Program-made: the position numbers and the translations under genes
Shown here: positions 1 through 6,324 of the stretch, piece after piece
How the letters are laid out: each line of letters opens with the position of its first letter
Numbering within the stretch: position 1 is the first letter of the stretch
Notes under the pieces: generated by a model
The model's input: the letters and a program-made list of their open reading frames with translations, nothing else
The model's database searches: none
What the model was told of the DNA's origin: nothing
NCBI GenBank assembly: GCA_025964065.1
Contig: JAOPZO010000492.1
Coordinates: forward strand, 1-8,036
Source: Solirubrobacterales bacterium
Lineage (GTDB): Bacteria; Actinomycetota; Thermoleophilia; Solirubrobacterales; Solirubrobacteraceae
Reading direction: 5' to 3'
Length of the DNA stretch: 8,036 nucleotides

Positions 1-74
1 GCCGCGAGGTCCTCGAGGGCCTCCTCGATCGTCGCGAACACCGCGTCCTGCTCCTCCGTGGCGGGCGTGCTCAT
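1..74 (-). CDS. ribBA: Probable RibBA (DHBP synthase / GTP cyclohydrolase II), N-terminal fragment
   Basis: This is the 5' end of a minus-strand gene cut by the left edge of the window; only 24 complete codons are visible. It starts with ATG at 74-72, which overlaps the ribE stop codon as ATGA (71-74), so translation is probably coupled to ribE. The visible residues begin MSTPATEEQDAVF and continue with TIEEALEDLA, which resembles the run-in to the DHBP synthase domain of RibB/RibBA proteins just before the conserved metal-binding DDEDREN-type motif (not in the window). RibBA makes 3,4-dihydroxy-2-butanone 4-phosphate from ribulose 5-phosphate and often also opens GTP. Both products feed riboflavin synthesis, and ribBA commonly follows ribD-ribE. 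The call rests on that gene order plus a short peptide, so whether the gene is ribBA or a stand-alone ribB cannot be told here. Confidence 0.72.
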   Translation of the reverse strand, partial: MSTPATEEQDAVFATIEEALEDLA

Positions 75-664
75 CGGGCGAGCGCCCCCAGCATCTTCTC
101 GGCGTACTTGGCCATGATGTCGACCTCCAGGTTGACCCGGTCACCAGGTGCGGTCGCGCCCAGGGTGGTGCGCGCCAGGGTTTCCGGGATCAGCGAGACG
201 CTGAACTGCTCGTCGTCCACCGTCGCGACGGTCAGCGAGACCCCGTCGATGGCGATGGAGCCCTTCTCGACGACGTAGCGCAGGAGCTCGGGGCCCGCGG
301 CGATGCTGATGCGCCGTGCGAGCCCGTCGGGGGTGATGGCGGCGACCGTGCCGACGCCATCCACGTGCCCCTGCATGATGTGCCCGCCGAGGCGCCCGTC
401 CGCGCGCAGCGCGAGCTCGAGGTTCACGGGCGAGCCGCCCGTGGCCGCGCCGAGCGAGGAGCGGTCGAGCGTCTCGTTCATGACGTCGGCGGTGAAGCCC
501 TCCGGCGTGAGCTCGACGGCCGTGAGGCACACGCCGTTGACGGCGATGGAGTCCCCCGCGCCGAGCTCGGCCGCGAGGCGGGTACGCACGGTGAGGCGGG
601 CGCCGTCGGCGGTCGCGTCGACCGCCGCGACGGAGCCCAGGTCTTCCACGAGTCCGGTGAACAC
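71..664 (-). CDS. ribE: Riboflavin synthase, alpha chain
   Basis: RibE catalyses dismutation of two 6,7-dimethyl-8-ribityllumazine molecules into riboflavin, the last step of the pathway, in the cytoplasm. The 197-residue protein has the usual length and the internal duplication of the family: two lumazine-binding barrels at about residues 1-90 and 98-186. The first opens with the hallmark MFTGLVE and carries NGVCLT (43-48), whose Cys47 corresponds to the family's conserved barrel-1 cysteine. The linker GGHIMQGHVDG (93-103) is the signature that joins the barrels. The second barrel repeats the pattern as IDGVSLTV (139-146), followed by IPETL. The start is GTG at 664-662, fixed by MFTG being the true family N-terminus. 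It lies one base after the ribD stop, and the gene's own stop overlaps the next start by 4 nt, so it depends on coupled translation within the rib operon. Some databases name this gene ribC. Confidence 0.96.
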   Translation of the reverse strand: MFTGLVEDLGSVAAVDATADGARLTVRTRLAAELGAGDSIAVNGVCLTAVELTPEGFTADVMNETLDRSSLGAATGGSPVNLELALRADGRLGGHIMQGHVDGVGTVAAITPDGLARRISIAAGPELLRYVVEKGSIAIDGVSLTVATVDDEQFSVSLIPETLARTTLGATAPGDRVNLEVDIMAKYAEKMLGALAR

Positions 665-665
665 G

Positions 666-1784
666 TCACCACTCCTTGAGTCGGGCCTTGATGAGGACGT
701 CCTCGCCCGAGCGCTCGCAGTCGAGCGTCAGGGCGCGGAGCGCCTCGGAGATGCGCTCGACGCCCTCGCCCTCGAGCGGGTCGCGGGCGGCGCGGCCGCC
801 GAGCAGCAGCGGGGCGAGGAAGAGGCGGACCTCGTCGATCTCCCCCGCGTCGAAGAAGGCGCCCGCGAGGTGCGGGCCGCCCTCGAGCAGCAGGGCGTGG
901 ATGTCGCGCTCGCCGAGCTGGGTCAGCGCGGAGCGCACCCGCGCGGGCTCGTTCTCTCCCGTGGCGACGATGACGTCGACCCCGGCCATCTCGAGCGCGT
1001 CCGTCGCCTGACGGGGCGCGGCGCGGGAGACGACGACGGAGAGCGGCAGCTCGCTGGCGTCCGCGACGAGCTTGGAGGAAGTCGGCAGGCGCGCGGTGGA
1101 GTCGAAGACGACCCGGCGCGGCTGACGCGTCACGCCGTCGATCCGGGCGGTGAGCTGCGGGTCGTCCGCGAGCGCGGTCCCGATCCCGACGACGACCGCG
1201 TCGAGCGCGGCGCGCCACTGGTGGGCGAGCGCGCGGGAGCCCTCCGAGGAGATCCACTTGGAGTCGCCCGTGGCCGTCGCGACCTTCCCGTCGAGCGTCA
1301 TCGCGGACTTGAAGAGCACCCACGGGCGACCCGTCCGGGCGTGCTTGCGGAAGCCCTGGTTCAGGAGCCGCGCGCGGGCGGCGAGCTCGCCGTCGGCGAC
1401 GTCGACTTCGACACCCTCGTCGCGGAGGATCCCGAGGCCCCGGCCCGCGGCCTTCTCCGTCGGGTCGTCCGAGGCGACGACCACGCGGGTGATCCCGGCG
1501 GCGAGGATCGCGTCGGTGCACGGCGGGGTCTTGCCCTGGTGGCAGCACGGCTCGAGCGAGACGTAGATCGTCGCGCCGGCGAGATCCTGGCCGTTGCAGT
1601 CCGCGATGGCCTGCACCTCCGCGTGCGGGCCGCCGAAGTCGTCGTGCCAGCCCTCTCCGAGGACGTCGCCGTCACGGACGACGACCGCCCCCACGACGGG
1701 GTTCGGGTGGACGCGGCCGACGCCTCGCCGGGCGAGCTCGACGGCCCTGGCGAGGAACGCGTGATCGGTCTGGGTGCGGAGCAT
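666..1784 (-). CDS. ribD: Bifunctional pyrimidine deaminase/reductase RibD
   Basis: RibD performs the second and third steps of riboflavin synthesis from GTP: deamination of the diaminopyrimidine and NADPH-dependent reduction of the ribosyl chain. With the ATG at 1784 it is 372 residues, normal for the fused enzyme. The N-terminal deaminase (about 1-145) shows HPNPVVGAVVV (26-36), the zinc site GGPHAEV (His54, catalytic Glu56) and LEPCCHQGKTPPCTDA with Cys80 and Cys89 as the other zinc ligands. The C-terminal reductase (about 153-368) begins RPWVLFKSAMTLDGKVA, continues with DSKWISSEGSRALAHQWRA and has LLEGGPHLAGAF (299-310) near its end. All key residues are intact. The start is not certain: an in-frame GTG at 1796 adds four residues (VTPP) and has a TAGACT element just upstream that could support a leaderless transcript. 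The ATG itself has no good ribosome binding site. The gene lies 52 nt after the upstream GT-C gene and ends 1 nt before ribE. Confidence 0.95.
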   Translation of the reverse strand: MLRTQTDHAFLARAVELARRGVGRVHPNPVVGAVVVRDGDVLGEGWHDDFGGPHAEVQAIADCNGQDLAGATIYVSLEPCCHQGKTPPCTDAILAAGITRVVVASDDPTEKAAGRGLGILRDEGVEVDVADGELAARARLLNQGFRKHARTGRPWVLFKSAMTLDGKVATATGDSKWISSEGSRALAHQWRAALDAVVVGIGTALADDPQLTARIDGVTRQPRRVVFDSTARLPTSSKLVADASELPLSVVVSRAAPRQATDALEMAGVDVIVATGENEPARVRSALTQLGERDIHALLLEGGPHLAGAFFDAGEIDEVRLFLAPLLLGGRAARDPLEGEGVERISEALRALTLDCERSGEDVLIKARLKEW

Positions 1785-1801
1785 CGGCGGCGTCACGCCC
1801 C

Positions 1802-1807
1802 AGTCTA
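1802..1807 (-). promoter_or_regulatory. Possible -10 element (TAGACT) for a leaderless ribD transcript
   Basis: On the minus strand TAGACT is followed by GGGGC and then the GTG at 1796. The hexamer fits the actinobacterial TANNNT pattern, and the 5-nt spacing would place the transcription start at or next to that GTG, the geometry seen in leaderless genes. No -35 match is apparent upstream. It is a single short motif in the 52-nt gap between the GT-C gene and ribD, so it may be chance. Confidence 0.25.
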
Positions 1808-1836
1808 CGAACCGGGTCCCGCGGCCGAGCTCCCGC

Positions 1837-3633
1837 TCAGCCCGCGCACTGCCCACCGCGGAGTCGGAAGACCTGCATGACCGGCCCGGGGCGCTCGTAG
1901 GCGAGCGGCGCGTAATTGAACGAGAAGTCGAAGTTGAAGTCCACGGAGGCCTTGCCGTCGCCGTACGGCGAGGACTCGTGGACGAGCTTCCCACGGCGCT
2001 CGAGCTCCTCGTAGTAGGCGATGGCCTGCGGCACGGCGGCCGGGTCCACCTCGGCGCGCCCGCGCTGCGTGGAGCCCGACACGACCCAGCAGTACCCCTG
2101 CTCCTCGTAGGCGTCGACGAGCTCGGGACGGAGCGTGCGCTCGTAGTCCTCGATGTTCACGATCCGCCCGCGGCCCGGGATGGCGGTGCCGTCGTTCTCG
2201 AAGTTCGAGCGGGACGTCGGGAACTTCACCCAGCGGTTGCCGTTCGAGGTGAGCTCGGACGGCCTGCCGATGTCCTGCGCCCAGCCGTCGGGCACCACGG
2301 GCTCGGCGACGATCCGGGTGGCGACGACCTTCGTCCCGCCCGTGCTCGCGTCCCGCACGACCTGGGTCGGCGGCACGTTGGCGACCATCCAGTCGCGCGC
2401 CGCGTTCCGCGTGTCCTCCCGGGAGAGCACCTGCCCGGAGTGCAGGACCGCGATGAGCCCCTGGCCGCACACGGCGATGACCGCGAGCGTGACGATGGTC
2501 TGGCGCAGCCGCGGGTGCCGGCGGCCCGCCCAGTCGGCGAGCTCGAGCGCGAGGTACGCCGCGAGCAGGCAGACGACGGGGATGATCGGGATGAGCCAGC
2601 GTCCGAAGAACCGCGACTGCAGGCCCATGAAGACGAGGAACAGGATCGGCGCCGGTGCGAGCATCCAGACGAGCCGGGGCTCGTCGCGGTGCAACCAGGC
2701 GAGCGCGGCGAGCGCGAGCAGCGCCGGGATCCAGCCCACGCCCCAGGTGAAGGTCCACAGGTAGTAGAGGATCCCGTTGTCCTGCGTGAGCCCGAGCTTG
2801 CCCGCCGTGTCGGCGGAGGCGTCGCTCTGGTGCGCGAGGCCGTCGACGAACTCGGGGAAGGCGAGCACCGCGTACGGGTTCGCCCCGACGAAGGCGACGG
2901 CCGCGAGGACGCCCGCGAGCGCCATGCCCTTCAGCGCGGGCCCCCGGCCGCCGGGGGCGAGGAACTGCACGGCGGCGGCGCCCAGGAGCGGCAGGAGCAC
3001 GATCCCGCCCGTGTACTTCGTCGCCGCGGCCAGCCCGAGGGCGAGGCCGCCGAGCGCGTAGTCCCGGGTGCGGCCGTAGCGCAGCACGCCGGCGGCGGCC
3101 CACAGGCAGAGGCAGATCGGCGCGAGCGTGGGAACGTCGTTCAGCGCGAGGTGCGAGTAGAAGACGGGCAGGAACGCGACCGCGAGGAGCCCCGCGGCGA
3201 GCAGGCCCACGCGCCGGTCGAAGAGTCGGGAGCCCGCGAGGTACAGCAGCCACACGGCGAGCGTGCCGAGCAGCGCGGCGACGACGCGGGCGACGACGTA
3301 GACCTCCGTCGGGTTCGTCGCGTAGGCCTCCGAGACGCCCGTACGCCCGCCGAACCACACCTGGAAGACGACGTGCAGGACGTAGGTGTAGGCGGGCGGG
3401 TTGACGAAGTAGTGCGGGTTGAGCCCGTGCCCGAAGAGCCCGATCGCCTTGGGGACGAAGTGCGCGTTCTCGTCGGCGTTGTACGCGTAGGGCAGGCCGT
3501 GCCCGACTCCCCAGATGCGCACGAGGAACGCGCCCACGAGCAGCGCCACGACGGCGAGGGTCCAGCCCGGGGCCGACGGGCGCCGCAGCCCGGCGCGGCG
3601 GGGCGGGGTCTCGCCCGCGCCGTCGATCAGCAC
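1837..3633 (-). CDS. GT-C fold membrane glycosyltransferase (family 39 / PMT_2-like)
   Basis: This polytopic protein of about 598 residues probably transfers a sugar from a polyprenyl-phosphate donor on the outer face of the membrane. After a short cytoplasmic tail, a first helix (about 24-42) leads into a loop with YNADENAHF. Asp54-Glu55 there match the acidic catalytic pair of GT-C enzymes. A second loop carries HLALNDVP (161-168, Asp166), the position of the second conserved acidic motif, followed by TKYTGG (205-210). About ten further hydrophobic segments lie between 112 and 398, including RWLIPIIP (345-352), which resembles the R-Y-L-x-P motif of the family. Residues about 400-598 form a hydrophilic extracytoplasmic domain ending in a YERPGP...VFRL strand. 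The start is taken as GTG at 3633, which overlaps the upstream stop as GTGCTGA (7 nt) and yields a short tail before the first helix; no separate ribosome binding site is visible. The open frame extends further upstream, but that part lies inside the neighbouring gene and is not membrane-like. Donor and acceptor are unknown. Confidence 0.87.
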   Translation of the reverse strand: MLIDGAGETPPRRAGLRRPSAPGWTLAVVALLVGAFLVRIWGVGHGLPYAYNADENAHFVPKAIGLFGHGLNPHYFVNPPAYTYVLHVVFQVWFGGRTGVSEAYATNPTEVYVVARVVAALLGTLAVWLLYLAGSRLFDRRVGLLAAGLLAVAFLPVFYSHLALNDVPTLAPICLCLWAAAGVLRYGRTRDYALGGLALGLAAATKYTGGIVLLPLLGAAAVQFLAPGGRGPALKGMALAGVLAAVAFVGANPYAVLAFPEFVDGLAHQSDASADTAGKLGLTQDNGILYYLWTFTWGVGWIPALLALAALAWLHRDEPRLVWMLAPAPILFLVFMGLQSRFFGRWLIPIIPVVCLLAAYLALELADWAGRRHPRLRQTIVTLAVIAVCGQGLIAVLHSGQVLSREDTRNAARDWMVANVPPTQVVRDASTGGTKVVATRIVAEPVVPDGWAQDIGRPSELTSNGNRWVKFPTSRSNFENDGTAIPGRGRIVNIEDYERTLRPELVDAYEEQGYCWVVSGSTQRGRAEVDPAAVPQAIAYYEELERRGKLVHESSPYGDGKASVDFNFDFSFNYAPLAYERPGPVMQVFRLRGGQCAG

Positions 3634-5114
3634 CGCACGTACGCCGCGTAGTAGGGCGAGGTCGCGACCCGTGAGAAGCCCGCGAGCGGCACGGAGTCCA
3701 TCGGGTCGTCGGCCTCCTCGACGATCGCCTGGCGCAGCAGCGCGAAGCGGTTCGTCACGTAGAGTGCCACGCCCTTGCCGGTCCGCCCGGCGGCGTCGGC
3801 GTCCGCGCGGGCGAGGACGTCGTCGAGGCCGGCGTCGAGGATCCAGCGCACGTCGGGGATCAGCTTGTGGCTCGGCACGGACACGGGCCCGCAGGCCAGC
3901 CCGCGCTGCACCGCCGGGTCCGCGAGAACCTGCTCGAGCGACGCGTGCGCCTCGCCGCGGTAGCGCAGGTCGGTGTCGAAGGTCTGGAGGTTCAGGTTGA
4001 GCGCCGTGGACACGGTCGCGCCGACCACGAGGAGCGCCGAGCCGGCGAGCCACGTGGAGCGCAGGCGCCCCGGCTCGAGCATCGTCCAGCCCGCGAGCGC
4101 CACCCCCGCGAAGACCATGACCATGAGCGACGGGGCGAGGAGGTAGCGGTCGATGACCGAGAGGCCCGCGAGCCCGACGAGCAGGAAGGTCCCCATGCCG
4201 AGCGCGAAGAGCGCGAAGGGCACCGCGAGGCGCCGCGGGACCGCGTAGGCCGCGAGCGCCAGGCCCGCCATGCCGAGCGCGAGGACCGGGAGCTTGTCGA
4301 GCTCCTTGAGGTACTGGACCGACAGGCCCGGCACCTCGCTCACGGGACGCTGGCGGCCGAGCTCCCCGGCGAGCTCGCTCGTGTGCGTGAGCGAGAAGAG
4401 CGGGTCGCCCGTCGCCCACCAGTCCAGCGCGACCCAGATCGCGGTCCCCGCCCAGGTCAGGGCGCCGTAGAGCGCCCGGCGCCGCCACGAGATCCCCCGG
4501 AAGGTCCAGAGGAAGTAGGCGCCGGCCAGGAGCCACGCCTCGGGGCGCATCATCGCCGCGAGCGCGAGCAGCACGAACACGGGCGTGCCGCGCCGGGGCC
4601 GCTCGGCCTCGAGCGCCGCGGCCCAGATGACCGCGGCGAGGTACGAGACGTCGATGTAGCCGCGCGCCGCGAGGAACGGGAAGTCGAAGCGGGTGCAGAG
4701 CAGGACGGCCGCGACGAGGCCGATCGCCGGCGTGAACGCGACGCGGCCCAGGCGGTACAGACCCGCGGCGAGCAGGACGAAGGAGGCGAAGGTCGCGAAG
4801 ACGAGCACGCGGTCCGCCGAGTCCCCGAGCAGGCTGAGGAGCGCACCGAACGCGACGGCGAGCGGGTGCTGGGTCGGCGCGCGGTACGCGTCGAAGCTCG
4901 GCTTCTCGCCGTCGAGGAGCTCCCGGCCCCAGAGCAGCGAGTAGTAGCTGTCGTAGTTCGGGAACGTCGGGTAGACGAAGAAGCCGACGAGCGCGAGGAG
5001 CGTGAGGCCCGCGAGCGCCAGGGCGGGCAGGCGGGACCCGCTGCGGCGGGCGCTCGCGCCGGCGGGCGCGGGTCCGGGGCCCGACCGGTGGCGGGTGAGG
5101 GTCGCGGTCTCCAT
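3627..5114 (-). CDS. GT-C-like polytopic membrane glycosyltransferase
   Basis: This 495-residue membrane protein is the first gene of the minus-strand block. A basic, Arg/Pro/Ala-rich cytoplasmic tail (1-30) precedes a first helix (about 30-48) and the loop FPNYDSYYSLLWGRELL. Asp55 there occupies the place of the GT-C catalytic acid. A second loop has ARGYIDVSYLA (150-160, Asp155). Further landmarks are MRPEAWLLAG (189-198), TGDPLFSLTHTSELAGELG (235-253) and IDRYLLAPSL (321-330). About nine to ten hydrophobic segments end near 372, followed by a soluble C-terminal part of about 120 residues. The architecture fits polyprenyl-phosphate-sugar-dependent transferases acting outside the membrane, but the motifs differ from those of its neighbour, so it belongs to another subfamily and probably has another acceptor. 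The ATG at 5114 was chosen over an in-frame start 39 nt upstream because it follows GGGAAGA at a loose 13-nt spacing. A different integral membrane role cannot be excluded. Confidence 0.82.
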   Translation of the reverse strand: METATLTRHRSGPGPAPAGASARRSGSRLPALALAGLTLLALVGFFVYPTFPNYDSYYSLLWGRELLDGEKPSFDAYRAPTQHPLAVAFGALLSLLGDSADRVLVFATFASFVLLAAGLYRLGRVAFTPAIGLVAAVLLCTRFDFPFLAARGYIDVSYLAAVIWAAALEAERPRRGTPVFVLLALAAMMRPEAWLLAGAYFLWTFRGISWRRRALYGALTWAGTAIWVALDWWATGDPLFSLTHTSELAGELGRQRPVSEVPGLSVQYLKELDKLPVLALGMAGLALAAYAVPRRLAVPFALFALGMGTFLLVGLAGLSVIDRYLLAPSLMVMVFAGVALAGWTMLEPGRLRSTWLAGSALLVVGATVSTALNLNLQTFDTDLRYRGEAHASLEQVLADPAVQRGLACGPVSVPSHKLIPDVRWILDAGLDDVLARADADAAGRTGKGVALYVTNRFALLRQAIVEEADDPMDSVPLAGFSRVATSPYYAAYVRC

Positions 5115-5125
5115 GCGTGCGGATG

Positions 5126-5177
5126 GATCTTCCCTGGGTGCCCGGCGTGGCACCCCGGCCGGGCGTCTGGGAGGATC
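5126..5177 (-). promoter_or_regulatory. Nested inverted repeats in the leader of the GT-C operon
   Basis: Arms 5126-5134 (GATCTTCCC) and 5169-5177 (GGGAGGATC) are complementary over nine positions with a single G/T-type mismatch. Inside them, GGGTGCC at 5136-5142 pairs perfectly with GGCACCC at 5149-5155 around a 6-nt loop. A competing 7-bp stem is possible between GCCCGGC at 5140-5146 and GCCGGGC at 5158-5164; it shares three bases with the inner stem, so both cannot form at once. In the minus-strand RNA the outer arm contains GGGAAG, the only Shine-Dalgarno-like sequence for the gene at 5114. The structure could therefore limit translation initiation, or the DNA palindrome could be a protein binding site. 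GC-rich DNA produces such repeats by chance fairly often. Confidence 0.4.
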
Positions 5178-5185
5178 GGCGTCCG

Positions 5186-5191
5186 AGTGTA
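5186..5191 (-). promoter_or_regulatory. Candidate -10 element for the minus-strand block (TACACT)
   Basis: On the minus strand the hexamer TACACT matches the bacterial -10 consensus at four of six positions. It stands out in an otherwise nearly AT-free stretch. It would start transcription near 5179 and give a leader of about 65 nt before the GT-C gene at 5114. Upstream, only a poor -35 (TTACGG at 15-nt spacing) is seen, so the assignment is tentative. Confidence 0.35.
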
Positions 5192-5274
5192 CGGCACCGC
5201 CCGGCCCCGTAACCCCGCGTGCCGTCCGGGGTCTACCTCATCTTGACCCCCACCCGTCGGACTCCCCTGCATCC

Positions 5275-6324
5275 ATGAAGCTCATCATCCAGATCCCCTG
5301 CTGGGACGAAGAGGCGCAGCTCCCCGCGACGCTCGCCGACCTCCCCCGTGAGCTCCCCGGCTTCGACGTCGTGGAGTGGCTGATCATCGACGACGGCTCG
5401 ACGGACCGCACGATCGAGGTGGCCCGCGAGAACGGCGTCCACCACATCGTCAAGCTCACGAACAACAAGGGCCTGGCCGCGGGCTTCCAGGCGGGCCTCG
5501 ACGCCTGCCTGAAGCTCGGCGCCGACGTCATCGTCAACACGGACGCCGACAACCAGTACTCGGCGCTCGACATCCCCGCCCTGGTCGCGCCCATCCTCGC
5601 GGGCAGCGCCGACATGGTCATCGGTGACCGCGAGACGGATCAGATCGAGCACTTCTCCCCGCTGAAGAAGCGCCTGCAGAAGTTCGGCTCGAGCGTCGTC
5701 CGCGCCGCCTCCGACACCGACGTGCCCGACACGACCTCCGGCTTCCGCGCCTACAACCGCGAGGCCGCGCTCCAGATGGCGGTCGTCTCGAAGTACACGT
5801 ACACGCTCGAGACGATCATCCAGGCGGGCAAGCTCCTCGTCGCCACCGCCCACGTCCCGATCCGGACGAACGCGAAGACGCGCGAATCGAAGCTCTTCCC
5901 GTCCATGGGCGCCTACGTGCGTCGCAACGCCGTGGCGATCACGCGCATCTACGCGCAGTACGAGCCGCTGAAGGTCTTCTCCTTCATGGCGCTCTCGCTG
6001 TTCGCGCTGTCGCTGATCCCGTTCATCCGCTTCCTCGTGGCCTACATCGGCGGCGAGGGCGCGGGCCACGTGCAGTCGCTCATCTTCGGCGCCGTGCTGT
6101 TCAACGCCGCCGTGGTCGTCGGGGTGCTCGGCATCATCGGCGACCTCCTGTACTCCCAGCGCGTGATGGCGCAGCGGACCTTCGAGAAGGTCCGCCGCAT
6201 CGAGCTCGAGCTGAAGATCCCGCCGTCGCACTACGAGCCGGGCGCCCAGCCGACCGGCCAGCCCCCCACCACGGGCGCCAACGCCGGTCAGAAGACCGAG
6301 GACCGAGAGGCCGTTCACACATGA
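5275..6324 (+). CDS. Family 2 glycosyltransferase, DPM1/GtrB-like (polyprenyl-phosphate sugar synthase)
   Basis: This 349-residue protein probably transfers a sugar from a nucleotide donor to a polyprenyl phosphate on the cytoplasmic side, giving a lipid-linked sugar. The N-terminal GT-A domain (about 1-215) begins MKLIIQIPCWDEE, as expected for the first strand of the family. It contains IIDDGSTD (37-44, nucleotide binding), NKGLAAGFQAGL (64-75) and NTDADNQY (88-95), whose DAD at 90-92 is the metal-binding DXD motif. PDTTSGFRAYN (151-161) and YTYTLETIIQAGK (174-186) match the acceptor region of DPM1/GtrB-like enzymes. Two membrane helices (about 234-257 and 266-292) follow, then a hydrophilic tail rich in Pro, Gly and Thr. 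The ATG at 5275 is the only start that gives this clean N-terminus; no ribosome binding site precedes it. The stop overlaps the next start as ATGA. An alternative is transfer of a sugar directly to a lipid-linked oligosaccharide. The sugar is unknown. Confidence 0.9.
   Translation: MKLIIQIPCWDEEAQLPATLADLPRELPGFDVVEWLIIDDGSTDRTIEVARENGVHHIVKLTNNKGLAAGFQAGLDACLKLGADVIVNTDADNQYSALDIPALVAPILAGSADMVIGDRETDQIEHFSPLKKRLQKFGSSVVRAASDTDVPDTTSGFRAYNREAALQMAVVSKYTYTLETIIQAGKLLVATAHVPIRTNAKTRESKLFPSMGAYVRRNAVAITRIYAQYEPLKVFSFMALSLFALSLIPFIRFLVAYIGGEGAGHVQSLIFGAVLFNAAVVVGVLGIIGDLLYSQRVMAQRTFEKVRRIELELKIPPSHYEPGAQPTGQPPTTGANAGQKTEDREAVHT

Larger units (their letters stand above)
5115..5274. other. Divergent intergenic region between the two gene blocks
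   Basis: This 160-nt stretch separates the minus-strand GT-C/rib block from the plus-strand GT2/methyltransferase/flippase block, so it must carry the start signals of both unless distant promoters read through. The left half (5126-5177) is dominated by inverted repeats, and a -10-like element for the minus strand lies at 5186-5191. The right half (about 5192-5274) contains a TTGACC at 5243-5248 but no matching -10 at the right distance, and no Shine-Dalgarno sequence precedes the ATG at 5275. No tRNA or other RNA gene is apparent. Confidence 0.7.

Noticed and set aside
303..1880. Long plus-strand open frame of 525 codons opposite ribE and ribD
   Set aside because: Its product is a Arg/Gly/Ala/Val-rich composition typical of the reverse of GC-rich codons, with no motif, while the opposite strand carries unmistakable RibE and RibD.
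1785..1994. Upstream extension of RibD to 442 residues
   Set aside because: It would overlap the GT-C gene by over 150 nt and adds Ser/Thr/Arg-rich residues absent from the RibD family.
1774..3651. Plus-strand open frame of 625 codons opposite the 598-aa GT-C gene
   Set aside because: The charged, low-complexity Arg/Glu/Asp-rich product mirrors the membrane protein on the other strand; no domain or start signal.
3634..4536. N-terminal extension of the 598-aa GT-C protein to 899 residues
   Set aside because: The extra 301 residues lie in another frame of the neighbouring GT-C gene and are Arg/Ala/Gly-rich without helices; the GTG at 3633 gives a natural start before the first membrane segment.
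3867..5246. Plus-strand open frame of 459 codons opposite the 495-aa GT-C gene
   Set aside because: It has the same antisense composition artefact (runs of Arg and Glu). The minus strand encodes a coherent polytopic protein with loops and helices in order.
5187..5246. Possible 19-aa leader peptide (GTG start) on the plus strand, 12 nt after GGAGG
   Set aside because: The spacing is too long for a good ribosome binding site, the GGAGG is explained as an arm of the inverted repeat, and the frame is also open far upstream, so nothing marks it as a real gene.
5243..5272. TTGACC as a -35 box for the plus-strand GT2 operon
   Set aside because: At 16-18 nt downstream the sequence (CCTGCAT) does not resemble a -10 element, and a start there would leave almost no leader.
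5233..6318. Minus-strand open frame of 361 codons opposite the GT2 gene
   Set aside because: The plus strand has DDGSTD and DXD motifs in the right order; the reverse product is a charged shadow rich in Asp, Arg and Val.
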